NCBI RefSeq assembly: GCF_002022505.1
Contig: NZ_CP019781.1
Coordinates: 62,001-126,000 of the forward strand
Source: Bartonella sp. WD16.2
GTDB taxonomy: Bacteria; Pseudomonadota; Alphaproteobacteria; Rhizobiales; Rhizobiaceae
Length of the DNA stretch: 64,000 nt
Direction: 5' to 3'
Part shown: one piece after another, positions 30,435-43,566 of the stretch
How positions within the stretch are numbered: position 1 is the stretch's first letter
How the letters are laid out: the number at the start of each line of letters is the position of its first letter
Made by a program: the position numbers and the translations under genes
Notes under the pieces: generated by a model
What the model was told of the DNA's origin: nothing
Databases searched by the model: none
Seen by the model: the letters and a program-made list of their open reading frames with translations, nothing else

Positions 30435-32162
30435 TGCGTTGTGGGGGGATGATGATCCTAATGGGAGGATCGAGTGTGAAAGTAGGACAAAGACAAGGAC
30501 GCTGACTGGTGAGAGAACAATAGATATGAATAGCGAACCTGGTGAGGAGGCTGTGAAGATAATAGGGCCGGATACAGATATTACGATAGGAGATAATCTG
30601 CTGACGGTTAAAAATGGTGATAGGAGTGATAAATCGGCGATTAGGGTGGAACAGGGGGCGAGGCTGACGTTGAAGGAGAATGTTAGTATTACAGATGTGA
30701 AAAAGGTGATGGAGGTTGATGGTTCAGGGTCTGTGATTACGGTAAATGGGGGGACATTTGGGTTGAAGAATGCGATTGAGGCAGGGAAGGATGGGGGGAG
30801 GGTTATGATTGAGGTGAAGAAGGGGGGAAAGGTCGTTTTTGATAAGAGGGCGGTGGGGCGTAATGGGGGTGATCTGACTATTAGCGGGGGGCAGGGAGCT
30901 ATGACTACGGTAACGGGGATAGAGGTGAGTGAAACAGGGGGAGAGGTGGAGATGAGGAAGGGAACGACAGTTAATTTTGAGAGGGTGACAGAAGCGATAA
31001 AGATTAAGGGTAGTGGGACGGCTAATATAAGAGGAGAGGGAATTATAAATATTACGGGAAAGAGTACGGGGATTAAGATGGAGGGCTCAGGGAAGGCTGA
31101 TGTGATGAGTCTGACTATTAATGGGAGTGGTACAGTAACAGGGGCTGAGGTATCAAGTGGGACGTTGGAATTGACTAAAGTGACGTTGAAGAATGTCACA
31201 ACAGGGGCAAAGGTAACAGGGAGTGGGACGCTGAAGGTGCTTGAGGGGACGATTACGGGAAAGGGTACGGGTACGGGGGTATATGCGGGCGGGGAAAAGG
31301 TGACGTTGAATACGGTGAATGTTTCAGGGGTGCAAACAGGGGTGGAGGCGACAAAGGGGCAGTTGGTGATAAATGGTACGTCGACGATTACGGTTACAGA
31401 TGGTGGGACGGGGGTGAAGGTGGGGGATCAAGTGACGAGTGCGAAGTTGACAGATGTGACGATTAAGGGAACTGGGGGAGCTGTGAGTACGGGTACGGGG
31501 GTGAAGATGGAGAGTTCGGAGACAGTCACGTTGACCAGTGTGAATATTTCAAATTTCAAAACAGGGGTGCAGGTGACAAAGGGGACGCTGAAGGTAACAG
31601 AAGGGTCGATTGGGGGGAAGACCTATGGGGTGTATGCGACGGGGGGAAAGTTTGAGATGAATGGGGGGTCGATTGAGGGAAAGAATGGGACGGGGGTGTG
31701 GGTGCAGGAGAGTGGGACGGCTAAATTGACAGGGGTGACGATTACGGGGAAGACCTATGGGGTGTATGCGACGGGGGGAAAGTTTGAGATGAATATGGGA
31801 GAGATTACGGGAGGGAGTCAGGGGGTGTATGTGAGGGGGACGGCGACGGCTGATTTGACAAAGGTGAAGATTACGGGAAGTGGAACGGGGGTATATGCGG
31901 GGACTGCGAGGAAAGTCACGTTGAATATGGTGGAGATTTCAAAGGTTAAAATGGGGGTGGATGCGGCGGCAGGGGAGTTGGTGATGAATATGGGGACGGT
32001 TGAGTTTACGGGGAATGGGTATGGGGTGAAGGTGTCGGGGACGGCGACAAGTGCTGAGTTGACAAAGGTGAAGATTACGGGAGGGAGTCAGGATACGGGT
32101 AAGGGGGTGTGGATGGAGGGGGGAAAGGTGACGATGAGCAGTGTGGATATTTCAAATGTACA

Positions 32163-32170
32163 GGGGGGGG
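32163..32170 (+). repeat. G8 tract, in-frame state (copy 1)
   Basis: Same position in the repeat as the G7 tract of copy 2 (38526) and the G8 tract of copy 4 (53045), within the codons for VQGGVEVKAG. Eight G keep the frame open. Confidence 0.85.
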
Positions 32171-33380
32171 TAGAGGTGAAGGCAGGGGATCTGACGATCA
32201 CAGGGGGGTCGATAAAAGGGGTGAAGTGGGGGATAAATATGGAGGGGGGTAAGAAATTGGTGATGGATGGGGGGACGACAATTAGTTTTACGGATGGATA
32301 TGGGGTGAAGATACAAAATAATGTGACGGCTGAGTTGATGGGGACGGTGATTACGGGAAATGGGGGTGGTACGGGGGTAACTGCGATGGGGACGGGAAGT
32401 GTGACGATGAATATGGTGGAGATTTCAAAGGTACAAGTGGGGGTGAATGCGACTGGTGGAACGGTGACAATCACAGGAGGGTGGATAAGAGAGGTGCAAA
32501 CGGGGATAGATATGGAAAAGGGGACGTTGGTGGTGAAGGATGGGACGAGGATTGAGTTTACGGGGACACATGGGGTGAAGGTGGGAACAGCGGTGACAAG
32601 TGCTACTTTGACAAATGTGATGATTGAGGGAACTAATGGAAAAGGTATGGGGGTGTATGCGGAGGGGACGGGAAATGTGACGTTGACCAGTGTGGGTATT
32701 TCAAAGGTACAAGTGGGGGTAAAGGTGACAGGGAATGGGGATCTGACAGTGAAGGGAGGGGAGATAACAAATGTGCAAATGGGGATAGATATGTCAGGAA
32801 GTGGGACGTTGACGGTGGAGGATAATACGACAATTAGTTTTACGGGGGATGGAACCGGGGTGAAGGTGGGAGCAACGGTGCAGAGTGCTACTTTGACAGG
32901 GGTGACGATTAGGGGAACTGGGGGAGATGGCACGGGTACGGGGGTACATGCAGAGGGAGGGAATCTGACAGTGAAGGGAGGGTCGATAACAAATGTGCAA
33001 ACGGGGATAGATATGTCTGGAAGTGGGACGTTGACGGTGAAGGATGGGACGGTGATTACGGTTACGGAGAATGGGTATGGGGTGGGTGTGTGGGGAGGAA
33101 CAGCGACGGCTGAGTTGACAGAGGTAACGATTAAGGGAGAGGGAGAGGGTAAGGGTACGGGGGTATATGCGGAGGGAGGGAATCTGACAGTGAAGGGAGG
33201 GTGGATAAGAGAGGTGGAGAAGGGGATCGTTATGATAGGGGATGGGATGTTGATGGTGAAGGATAATACGACAATTCATTTTACGCGGGGGTATGGGGTG
33301 TATGTGGGAGGAGGGGCGACAAGTACTGAGTTGAAGGATGTACAAATTAAGGGAGAAAAAAGTGGTTACGGGGTATATGC

Positions 33381-33387
33381 GGGGGGG
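33381..33387 (+). repeat. G7 tract at frameshift site 2 of copy 1
   Basis: The frame ends a few codons later. Adding one G gives the sensible sequence YAGGEGRVTVKGGS and continues to the end of the gene. Confidence 0.7.
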
Positions 33388-35870
33388 AAGGAAGGGTGAC
33401 GGTGAAGGGAGGGTCGATAAAAGAGGTGCAAACGGGGATCGTTATGATGGGAAAGGGGACGTTGGAAGTGAAGGATAATACGACAATTCATTTTACGCGG
33501 GGGTATGGGGTGTATATGGGAGGAGGGGCGACAAGTACTGAGTTGACAAATGTACAAATTAAGGGAGGGAGAAGTGGTTACGGGGTATATGTGAGTGGGG
33601 GAACGGTGATGGTTAGTGGGGGGTCGATAAAAGGGGTTTGGAAGGGGGTGGAGGTGTTGGCAGGGGATCTGACGGTGAAGGGTGGGACGACAATTCATTT
33701 TATAGGGGATGGAGCTGGAGTATATGTGGAAGAGAAGGTAAAGAGTGCTACTTTGACAAAGGTGACGATTAGGGGAACTGGGGGAGATGGGAGTACTGGG
33801 GTAATAATGGGGAGCTCGGGGACGATGACCGATGTGGATATTTCAAATGTACAATTGGGGGTAACTGCAATGGGTGGAGCGGTGACGATCACAGGGGGAT
33901 CGATAAAAGAGGTAGAGAAGGGGATCGTTATGATAGGGGATGGGATGTTGATGGTGAAGGGTAAGACAGAGATTCAGTTTGAAAAGGGAGATGGGTATGG
34001 GGTGTATATGGAGGGATCGGTGAATGCTAGTTTGATGGATGTAACGATTACGGGAGAAGAAAAGAAAGGTACGGGAGTATATGCAGAGGGGGGGAAGGTG
34101 TGGTTGGATAAGGTGAAGATTTCAGAGGTTGAAAAGGGGATAAGGGTGAGTGATGGAAGGTTGGTGATGACAGAGGGGTCGATAACAAATGTGCAAACGG
34201 GGATAGTTATGTCGAAGGGGATGCTCGATTTGTATAAGATAGGTGTAAGAGATGTCGATAAAGGGATAACTATCGAAAACGGGGATATGTACATGGAAAA
34301 AGGATCAATAGAGTTTGATGGAGAGCACGGCATTCATCTCAAGCAGGGGAATGTTGATTTAAGGGGTGTCAGCATGACTTATACGGGTGAGGGTTCTGAT
34401 GACGTTGACAGGAGGGTCGGTAAAAGGGGGAGTAACGCTAACTTCATCAATGTTGAAGGGGGAACAGTTTTGGCATTGGGTGTGACTATCAATGGAAATG
34501 ACAAGGGGCAGGGCTTAAAGGTTACAAAGAGGGGAACAGTGGGGTTGAAAAATACAACCTTTGCTAATGTGAGAAGTGGTATGTCTATCACAGACGGATC
34601 TGTGCTTATGTTTGGTGGGGGTATTACTTTTAAGGGAGGGCACGGCATCAGTGTATCAGGGGGACAGGCCTTGTTAAATGGTTTCAGCATTATGGGATCT
34701 GATAATGGCACAAGCACGGGGGTTGGGATAAGTAACTTGGGAAAAGTAATGATGAAGGGAGTAGATATTTCAAAGGTTGGAATGGGGGTACGAGTAGTAA
34801 GCGGGTTGCTGATGATGGACAAAGGATCCATTACTTTTAAAGGAGAGCACGGTATCAATCTTATTCTAGGGCAAGCCATGTTAAATGGTGTTAATATTAT
34901 AGGACCTGGTGGTAATAAGGGTACGGGGGTAGAGATGAGTTATGGGCAGTTGTGGATGACTGGTACTACCTTGAGGAATGTCGCAAAAGGGATGACTATT
35001 ACAGATGGATCTGTACGCATGGAGGGAGGATCGATAGAATTTGAAGGAGAGCACGGCATCGATCTTATCCAGGGTCAGGTTGCTTTAATGGTGGTCAAAA
35101 TGGCTTATCGAGGAAACAATCCTACGGCTGATTTCATCAAAATTACCGGAGAGGATACTACAAATGCTGTGAAGAGGATCTATCCTGAAAAGAGGGCTGT
35201 AGTCGTTGCAGCAAATCTAACAATCAACGGAAATGGTCATGGGCAGGGCTTGCATGTAATAAGGGGTGGACGGGTTGTATTGATGAAGCCAACTTATACT
35301 GATGTTTACAATGGGATGACCATTAAAGAGGGTGCTGTACAGGTACTGGGTGGGGAGATGACTTTTAAAGGAGAGCATGCTGTCTATCTTAATCGGGGCC
35401 ATGCTTTGTTAACTAATGTCGCTATGAAGTATACAGGAGATAATGACAAGAGTACTTTCTTAAAGGTCGAGGCAAAAGGAAATGCTCTAAATACAGCAGA
35501 TATTAGGGGGACGGGCATTAAAATCGAGGGAAATGGTCATGTACAAGGGGTTCATGTGGAAAATGGGGGGCGGGTGATGTTAGAAAGTGCGGTCTTTTCT
35601 AATATCAAAAATGGGGTTACTGTGTTGAATGGTGAATTCTGGATGAAGAAGGGGGAAATTGAGTTTAAAGGAGAGCATGCTGTCAGTCTTTCAACGGGGA
35701 AGGTCGTGCTCAATGGCGTTATTATGAACTATGGGGGTGATAGAAGGGTAAAGAGGGGTGCTAACTCTACAAAATTCATCAAAGTCGAAGGAAAAGGTGC
35801 AAATCTTACCGCAGTCAAGGTGATGATCATTGGTAATGATAACGGACAGGCGGATGGTTTGATGGTGTAG

Positions 35871-36066
35871 TCTTTTTGTTTTAGGCTTTGTGTTTTGGCG
35901 CATTTATTAGAGAGCCTTTTGTTAATGTTTTATGTTTTTTTGTAAGGGGGTTTAAGGGGGGGCGTTTAGGTTTGTGGTAAGCCGTTCAGGAATGATTTTG
36001 TTTTTATCTTTTTTTATGAACAGTTTGTCTCTTTTAATCGGATTGGTTTAAAGAGGATGTAGGGTT
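35871..36066 (+). repeat. Array spacer S2
   Basis: 196 bp between copies 1 and 2. It is of the variant with TGTGTTTTGGCGCATTTATTAG, identical to S3 by reading and different from S1/S4/S5. It includes the poly-G pair, the run of seven T before ATGAACAG, and the RBS region AAAGAGGATGTAGGG. Short AGGCT/AGCCTTTT complementarity could form a weak terminator. Confidence 0.9.
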
Positions 36067-36440
36067 ATGGTTATGCGTCGTGTCTTAAAACATCATGTTT
36101 GTTTATGTGTCCTCTCAACGGCTATTGTGGCTGGGTTGGCTCTTATTACATCTCAAAAAGTATATGCTCAACTAAAGACGGATATGGGTAATTGTAATGG
36201 TAAGGCTGGTAGTGGTGATATGTTGCAGGGGTGGGATAATCCTAGTGGGAGGATCGAGTGTGGCAGTGAGATTAAGACAAGGATGCTGACTGGTGTGAGA
36301 ACAATAGATATGAATAGCGAACCTGGTGAGGAGGCTGTGAAGATAATAGGGCCGGATACAGATATTACGATAGGAGATAATCTGCTGACGGTTACAGATA
36401 AGAGTAATAATAGTGATAAATCGGCGATTAGAGTGGAACA

Positions 36441-36447
36441 GGGGGGG
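36441..36447 (+). repeat. G7 tract, in-frame state (copy 2)
   Basis: Counterpart of the G6 tract in copy 5 (58604-58609), in the codons for EQGGTLTLKE. Seven G are in frame. Confidence 0.8.
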
Positions 36448-38525
36448 ACGCTGACGTTGAAGGAGAAGGTTAGTATTACAAATGTGAAAAAGGTGATGGA
36501 GGTTGATGGTTCAGGGTCTGTGATTACGGTAAATGGGGGGACGTTTAGGTTGAAGGATGCGATTGAGAGAAAGGAGAATGGGGGGAGGGTTATGATTGAG
36601 GTGAAGAAGGGGGGAAAGGTCGTTTTTGATAAGAGGGTGGGGAGTAATGGGGGGAGTCTGATTATTAGTGGGGGTGTGGGAGCTACGACTAAGGTAACGG
36701 GGATAGAGGTGAGTGAAACAGGGGGAGAGGTGGAGATGAGGAAGGGAACGACAGTTAATTTTGAGAGGGTGACAGAAGCGATAAAGATTAAGGGTAGTGC
36801 AGAAGCTACTGTAAGTGGAGGGGGTACTATAAATGTTACGGGAAGTGGGGGTGGGAGTACGGTGGTGAAGATGGAGGGCTCGGGGAAGGCTGATGTGATG
36901 AGTCTGACTATTAATGGGAGTGGTACAGTAACAGGGGCTGAGGTATCAAGTGGGACGTTGGAATTGACTAAAGTGACGTTGAAGAATGTCACAACAGGGG
37001 CAAAGGTAACAGGGAGTGGGACGCTGAAGGTGCTTGAGGGGACGATTACGGGAAAGGGTACGGGTACGGGGGTATATGCGGGCGGGGAAAAGGTGACGTT
37101 GAATACGGTGGAGATTTCACAGGTCATGACGGGGGTGGAGGCGATAAAGGGGCAGTTGGTGATAAATGGTACGTCGACGATTACGGTTACAGATGGTGGG
37201 ACGGGGGTGAAGGTGGGGGATCAAGTGACGAGTGCGAAGTTGACAGATGTGACGATTAAGGGAACTGGGGGAGCTAGGAGTAGGAGTACGGGGGTATCTG
37301 CGGGCGGGGAAAAGGTGACGTTGAATACGGTGGAGATTTCACAGTTCATGACGGGGGTGGAGGCGACAAAGGGGCAGTTGGTGATAAATGGTACGTCGAC
37401 GATTACGGTTGAGGGGATGTATGCGTATGGGGTGAAGGTGTCGGGAAGTGCGACGGCTGATTTGACAAGGGTGGGGATTACGGTTACGGGGATGTATGGG
37501 ACGGGGCTTAATATAACAGGAGGGAGTGCTACTATGACGGGGGGATCAATTACGGGAAGTGGGGAAGCTGAGAGTACGGGTACGGGGGTGAAGATGGATA
37601 GCTCGGGGACAGTCACGTTGAATACGGTGAATGTTTCAGGGGTGCAAACAGGGGTGGAGGCGACAAATGGAAAGTTGGTGATAACAGGAGGGTCGATTGA
37701 GGGGAAGACGTGGGGGGTGAAGGTAACAGGAGGGAATGCTACTATGACGGGGACGACGATTACGGGAGAGAATGGGACGGGGCTTAATATAACAGGAGGG
37801 AGTGCTACTATGACGGGGGGATCAATTACGGGAAAGGATGGAAATCAGGGTACGGGGGTAATGGTGGGGACTTCGCAAACAGTCACGTTGACCAGTGTGA
37901 ATATTTCAAATTTCAAAACAGGGGTGCAGGTGACAAAGGGGACGCTGAAGGTAACAGAAGGGTCGATTGGGGGGAAGACCTATGGGGTGTATGCGACGGG
38001 GGGAAAGTTTGAGATGAATGGGGGGTCGATTGAGGGAAAGAATGGGACGGGGGTGTGGATGGAGGGGGGTGGGACGGCTAAATTGACAGGGGTGACGGTT
38101 ACGGGAGGGAGTCGGGGGGTGTGGGTGCAGGGGAATGGGAGGTTGGAGATGACAGAGGGGTCGATTGAGTTTAAGGGGGATTATGGGGTGCATGTGAGGG
38201 GGACGGCGACGGCTGATTTGACAAAGGTGAAGATTACGGGAAGTGGAACGGGGGTATATGCGGGGACTGCGAGGAAAGTCACGTTGAATATGGTGGAGAT
38301 TTCAAAGGTTAAAATGGGGGTGGATGCGGCGGCAGGGGAGTTGGTGATGAATATGGGGTCGATTACGGTTACAAATGATGGGACGGGGGTGAAGGTGGGC
38401 GGATCTGTGAAGAGTGCTGAGTTGACAATGGTGACGATTACGGGAGGGAGTCAGGATACGGGTAAGGGGGTGTGGATGGAGGGGGGAAAGGTGACGATGA
38501 GCAGTGTGGATATTTCAAATGTACA

Positions 38526-38532
38526 GGGGGGG
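38526..38532 (+). repeat. G7 tract causing the frameshift in copy 2
   Basis: The flanks (ATTTCAAATGTACA and TAGAGGTGAAGG) are the same as in copies 1 and 4, but there are seven G instead of eight, and a TAG stop follows at once. Confidence 0.9.
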
Positions 38533-41500
38533 TAGAGGTGAAGGCAGGGGATCTGACGATCACAGGGGGGTCGATAAAAGGGGTGAAGTGGGGGATAAAT
38601 ATGGAGGGGGGTAAGAAATTGGTGATGGATGGGGGGACGACAATTAGTTTTACGGATGGATATGGGGTGAAGATACAAAATAATGTGACGGCTGAGTTGA
38701 CAAATGTGAAGATTATGGGAAGTGGAAGTAGTCAGGGTACGGGGGTAACTGCGGAGGGGACGGGAAATGTGACGATGACTAGTGTGAATATTTCACAGGT
38801 ACAAGTGGGGGTGAATGCGACTGGTGGAACGGTGACAATCACAGGAGGGTGGATAAGAGAGGTGCAAACGGGGATAGATATGGAAAAGGGGACGTTGGTG
38901 GTGAAGGATGGGACGAGGATTGAGTTTACGGGGACACATGGGGTGAAGGTGGGAACAGCGGTGACAAGTGCTACTTTGACAAATGTGATGATTGAGGGAA
39001 CTAATGGAAAAGGTATGGGGGTGTATGCGGAGGGGACGGGAAATGTGACGTTGACCAGTGTGGGTATTTCAAAGGTACAAGTGGGGGTAGAGGTGACAGG
39101 GAATGGGGATCTGACAGTGAAGGGAGGGGAGATAACAAATGTGCAAATGGGGATAGATATGTCAGGAAGTGGGACGTTGACGGTGGAGGATAATACGACA
39201 ATTAGTTTTACGGGGGATGGAACCGGGGTGAAGGTGGGAGCAACGGTGCAGAGTGCTACTTTGACAGGGGTGACGATTAGGGGAACTGGGGGAGATGGCA
39301 CGGGTACGGGGGTACATGCAGAGGGAGGGAATCTGACAGTGAAGGGAGGGTCGATAACAAATGTGCTAACGGGGATAGATATGTCTGGAAGTGGGACGTT
39401 AAAGGTGGAGGATGGGACGAGGATTAGTTTTAAAGGGACACATGGGATAGGCGTGTGGGGGGATGTGACGGTTAGTTTGACAGGGACGAAGATTATGGGA
39501 GGGGGAAGTAATGGGGCGACGGGGATTGGGGTAATAATGGGGACTTCGAAGACAGTGACGTTGACCAGTGTGGATATTTCAGGGGTCAAAATAGGGGTAA
39601 CTATGTCAGGAAGTGGGGCGTTGACGGTTAGTAAGGGATCGATGACAAATGTGCAAATGGGGATAGCTATGATGGGGGGTGAAAAGTTGACGGTGAAGGA
39701 TAATACGACAATTAATTTTACGGGGAAGCATGGGATATATGTGGGAGCAACGGTGACAAGTGCTGAGTTGACAAAGGTGACGATTAAGGGAGGTGATCAG
39801 GGAAAGGGTACGGGGGTGTATGCGGGGGGCAAAACGATGATGATCACAGGGGGGTCGATAACAAATGTACAAATGGGGGTAAGGGTGATGGCAGGGGAGT
39901 TGGAGATAAAGGATGGGACGGTGATTACGGTTACGGAGAATGGAACCGGGGTGGGTGTGTGGGGAGGAACAGCGACGGCTGAGTTGACAGAGGTAACGAT
40001 TAAGGGAGAGGGAAAGGATAAGGGGATTGGGGTGATAATGGCGGGGAAAATGATGACGATGGAGAAGGTGGATATTTCAGGGGTTGGAAAGGGGGTATAT
40101 GTGATGAGGGGAGAGGTGATGATGGATAAGGTGGATATTTCAGGGGTGCAAACGGGGATAGAAGTGGAAAGTGGGACGTTAGAGGTGCTTGGGGTGAGTG
40201 GAAATTCGACGATTAATTTTACGGGGGATGGGTATGGGGTGAAGGTGGGAGCATCGGTGAAGAGTGTTCGTTTGACGGATGTGAGGATTACGGGAGGTGA
40301 TCAGGGAAGTGGTACAGGGGTATGGGCAAATAGTTCGGAAAAGATGACATTGATGTTGGATAAGGTGGGTATTTCAGGGGTCGTAATGGGGGTGAATATG
40401 TTAGAGGGTGAGATGTTAGAGATAAAGGAGGGGACGATTAGTTTTAAGGCAGGGTATGGGGTGAGAGTGGGAGATAAAGTGAAGAGTGCTCGTTTGATGG
40501 GGACGCAGATTACGGGAGATGGAAGTGGGTACGGGGTGTGGGCAAGTAGTTCGGAAAAGATGATGATGACGTTGGAGGATGTACGTATTTCGGGGGTAGC
40601 AATGGGGGTGGAGGTGAAGGCAGGGAATCTGACAATCACAGGAGGGTCGATAAAAGAGGTGCAAACGGGGATAGCTATGTTAGGGAATGGGATGCTCAAG
40701 GTGGAGGAGAAAACAGAGATTCAGTTTAGGAATGGGTATGGGGTGTATGTGGGAGAGAAGGTGCAGAGTGCTACTTTGATGGGGACGGTGATTACGGGAG
40801 GGAAAGCAGGGTACGGGGTATATGCGAAGGGTGGAAGGGTGATGGTTAGTGGGGGGTCAATAAAAGAGGTTGGAATGGGGATAAGGGTGTTGGCAGGAGA
40901 TCTGACGGTGAGGGATGGGACGACAATTCATTTTATAGGGGATGGAGCTGGAGTATATGTGGAAGAGAAGGTAAAGAGTGCTACTTTGACAAAGGTGACG
41001 ATTAGGGGAACTGGGGGAGATGGGAGTACTGGGGTAATAATGGAGAGCTCGGGGACGATGACCGATGTGGATATTTCAAATGTACAAATGGGGGTAACTG
41101 CAATGGGTGGAGCGGTGACGATCACAGGGGGATCGATAAAAGAGGTAGAGAAGGGGATCGTTATGATAGGGGATGGGATGTTGATGGTGAAGGGTAAGAC
41201 AGAGATTCAGTTTGAAAAGGGAGATGGGTATGGGGTGTATATGGAGGGATCGGTGAATGCTAGTTTGATGGATGTAACGATTACGGGAGAAGAAAAGAAA
41301 GGTACGGGAGTATATGCAGAGGGGGGGAAGGTGTGGTTGGAGAATGTACATATTTCAGAGGTTGGAACGGGGGTAGAGGTGATGAGGGGAGAGGCGTGGT
41401 TGAAAGAGACGCATTTGGGAAATGTTGCAAAAGGGATGAATATCGAAAACGGGGATGTGTACATGGAAAAAGGATCAATAGAGTTTGATGGAGAGCACGG

Positions 41501-43370
41501 CATTCATCTCAAGCAGGGGAATGTTGATTTAAGGGGTGTCAGCATGACTTATACGGGCAGTGATAAGACTGCTAACTTCATCAATGTTGAAGGGGGAACA
41601 GTTTTGGCATTGGGTGTGACTATCAATGGAAATGACAAGGGGCAGGGCTTAAAGGTCATAAAGGGGGGAGCAGTGTGGTTGAAAAATACAACCTTTACCA
41701 ATGTCAAAAATGGTATGACTGTTGAGGGAAGGAGTACCATACGTATGGAAAAAGGAGGCATTACTTTTAAAGAAGGGCACGGCATTTATCTCAGTGGGGG
41801 ACAGGCTTTGTTAAGTAGTTTCAATATTACAGGACAAGGTCGTAAGAGTATAGGGATGGGGGTGAGTAACTCAGGAGAAGTAATGATGAGGGGGGTGGAG
41901 ATTTCAAAGGTTGGAATGGGAATACGGATGACAAGTGGGAATCTGGTGATGAACCGGGGATCTATTGCTTTTAATGGAGACTACGGTATCAATCTTGTTC
42001 TAGGGCATGCCCTGTTAAATGAGCTCACCATTACAGGATCTGGTATTAGTAACACTGGAACGGGGGTAGAAGTGGGGTATGGAGGAAAAGTAATAATGAA
42101 GGGGGTGAATGTTTCAGGGGTAGCAATGGGGGTACAAGTGACAACAAGTAGTGGAGCGGCGTGGTTGAAAGAGACATACTTTACCGATGTCAAAAATGGT
42201 ATAATTGTTACAGAGGGGAATGTGATTATGGACAAAGGAGGTATTGCTTTTAAAGGAGATTACGGGATCAATCTTGCAAAGGGTAATGTTGTTTTAAAGA
42301 GCGTCAATATGACTTATGCGGGCAGTGATAAGACTGCTAACTTCATGAGGGTCGAAGGGGGAACAGTTTTGGCAGAAAATGTAACAATTTCCACTTCAGG
42401 AAATGTAAGTAAAGGGCTGGGCTTAAAGGTCATAAAGGACGGAAAGGTTGTCTTGAAAAATACAACCTTTACCAATGTCAAAAATGGTATGACTGTTACA
42501 GAGGGGGTTGTGCGTATGGAAGGTGGGGAGATAAGCTTTGATGGAAAGCACGGCATCGATCTTATCCAGGGTCAGGTTGCTTTAATGGTGGTCAAAATGA
42601 CTTATCAAGGAAATAGTCCTACGGCTGACTTCATCAAAATTACCGGAGAGGATACTACTACAAATGCTGTGGAAACGATCCTTTCTAAAAAGAAGGCCGC
42701 AGTCGTTGCAGCAAATCTAACAATCAACGGAAATGGTCATGGGCAGGGCTTGCATGTAATAAGGGGTGGACGGGTTGTATTGATGAAGCCAACTTATACT
42801 GATGTTTACAATGGGATGACCATTAAAGAGGGTGCTGTACAGGTACTGGGTGGGGAGATGACTTTTAAAGGAGAGCATGCTGTCTATCTTAATCGGGGCC
42901 ATGCTTTGTTAACTAATGTCGCTATGAAGTATACAGGAGATAATGACAAGAGTACTTTCTTAAAGGTCGAGGCAAAAGGAAATGCTCTAAATACAGCAGA
43001 TATTAGGGGGACGGGCATTAAAATCGAGGGAAATGGTCATGTACAAGGGGTTCATGTGGAAAATGGGGGGCGGGTGATGTTAGAAAGTGCGGTCTTTTCT
43101 AATATCAAAAATGGGGTTACTGTGTTGAATGGTGAATTCTGGATGAAGAAGGGGGAAATTGAGTTTAAAGGAGAGCATGCTGTCAGTCTTTCAACGGGGA
43201 AGGTCGTGCTCAATGGCGTTATTATGAACTATGGGGGTGATAGAAGGGTAAAGAGGGGTGCTAACTCTACAAAATTCATCAAAGTCGAAGGAAAAGGTGC
43301 AAATCTTACCGCAGTCAAGGTGATGATCATTGGTAATGATAACGGACAGGCGGATGGTTTGATGGTGTAG

Positions 43371-43566
43371 TCTTTTTGTTTTAGGCTTTGTGTTTTGGCG
43401 CATTTATTAGAGAGCCTTTTGTTAATGTTTTATGTTTTTTTGTAAGGGGGTTTAAGGGGGGGCGTTTAGGTTTGTGGTAAGCCGTTCAGGAATGATTTTG
43501 TTTTTATCTTTTTTTATGAACAGTTTGTCTCTTTTAATCGGATTGGTTTAAAGAGGATGTAGGGTT
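43371..43566 (+). repeat. Array spacer S3
   Basis: 196 bp between copies 2 and 3, the same variant as S2. Identity with S2 continues about 110 bp into the signal-peptide coding region. Confidence 0.9.

Larger units (their letters stand above)
30263..35870 (+). pseudogene. Array copy 1: secreted right-handed beta-helix protein, two frameshifts
   Basis: Signal peptide (residues 1-35, hydrophobic core CLCVLSTAIVAGLALI, ending VYAQ) followed by a Gly/Thr/Val/Lys-rich beta-helix passenger. The frame breaks in or next to a G8 run at 30427-30434; one extra G would rejoin it to the frame that runs from about 30439 to 33399. It breaks again at a G7 run at 33381-33387, where one extra G restores the frame to the stop at 35870. 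With both corrected the protein would have about 1870 residues, shorter than the sisters because central repeats are missing. The 3' cassette is type a (34521-35200), as in copy 3. As read, translation stops after 80 residues. It may be phase-OFF rather than dead. Confidence 0.85.
36067..43370 (+). pseudogene. Array copy 2: secreted right-handed beta-helix protein, one frameshift in a G tract
   Basis: Starts with the same 35-residue signal peptide and runs open for 822 codons. It then shifts at the G7 tract 38526-38532 and continues in the next frame to 43370. Copies 1 and 4 have G8 at the identical place and read through, so copy 2 is one G away from a full product of about 2430 residues. 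The N-terminus has the Cys pair seen in all copies (NCNG ... IECG). The central part consists of about 72-residue repeats (GGSI-x-x-V-x-x-G, ..TI.F.G..GV.VG...SA.LT.V.I.G). The 3' cassette is type b (41654-42700), as in copy 4. Its truncated product of 822 residues would still be secreted. Confidence 0.88.

Noticed and set aside
35871..36066. Autotransporter beta-barrel continuing after the stop in another frame
   Set aside because: Only 196 bp separate the stop from the next signal peptide, far too little for a barrel, and all frames are closed.
36168..37127. Long minus-strand open frames rich in Pro, Thr, Ser and Val opposite the array (also 43728-44969, 51032-52396 and others)
   Set aside because: They mirror the G-rich repeats of the plus strand; the C-rich complement rarely contains stops. 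They have no ribosome binding sites or signal peptides and break up wherever the coding strand is less repetitive.
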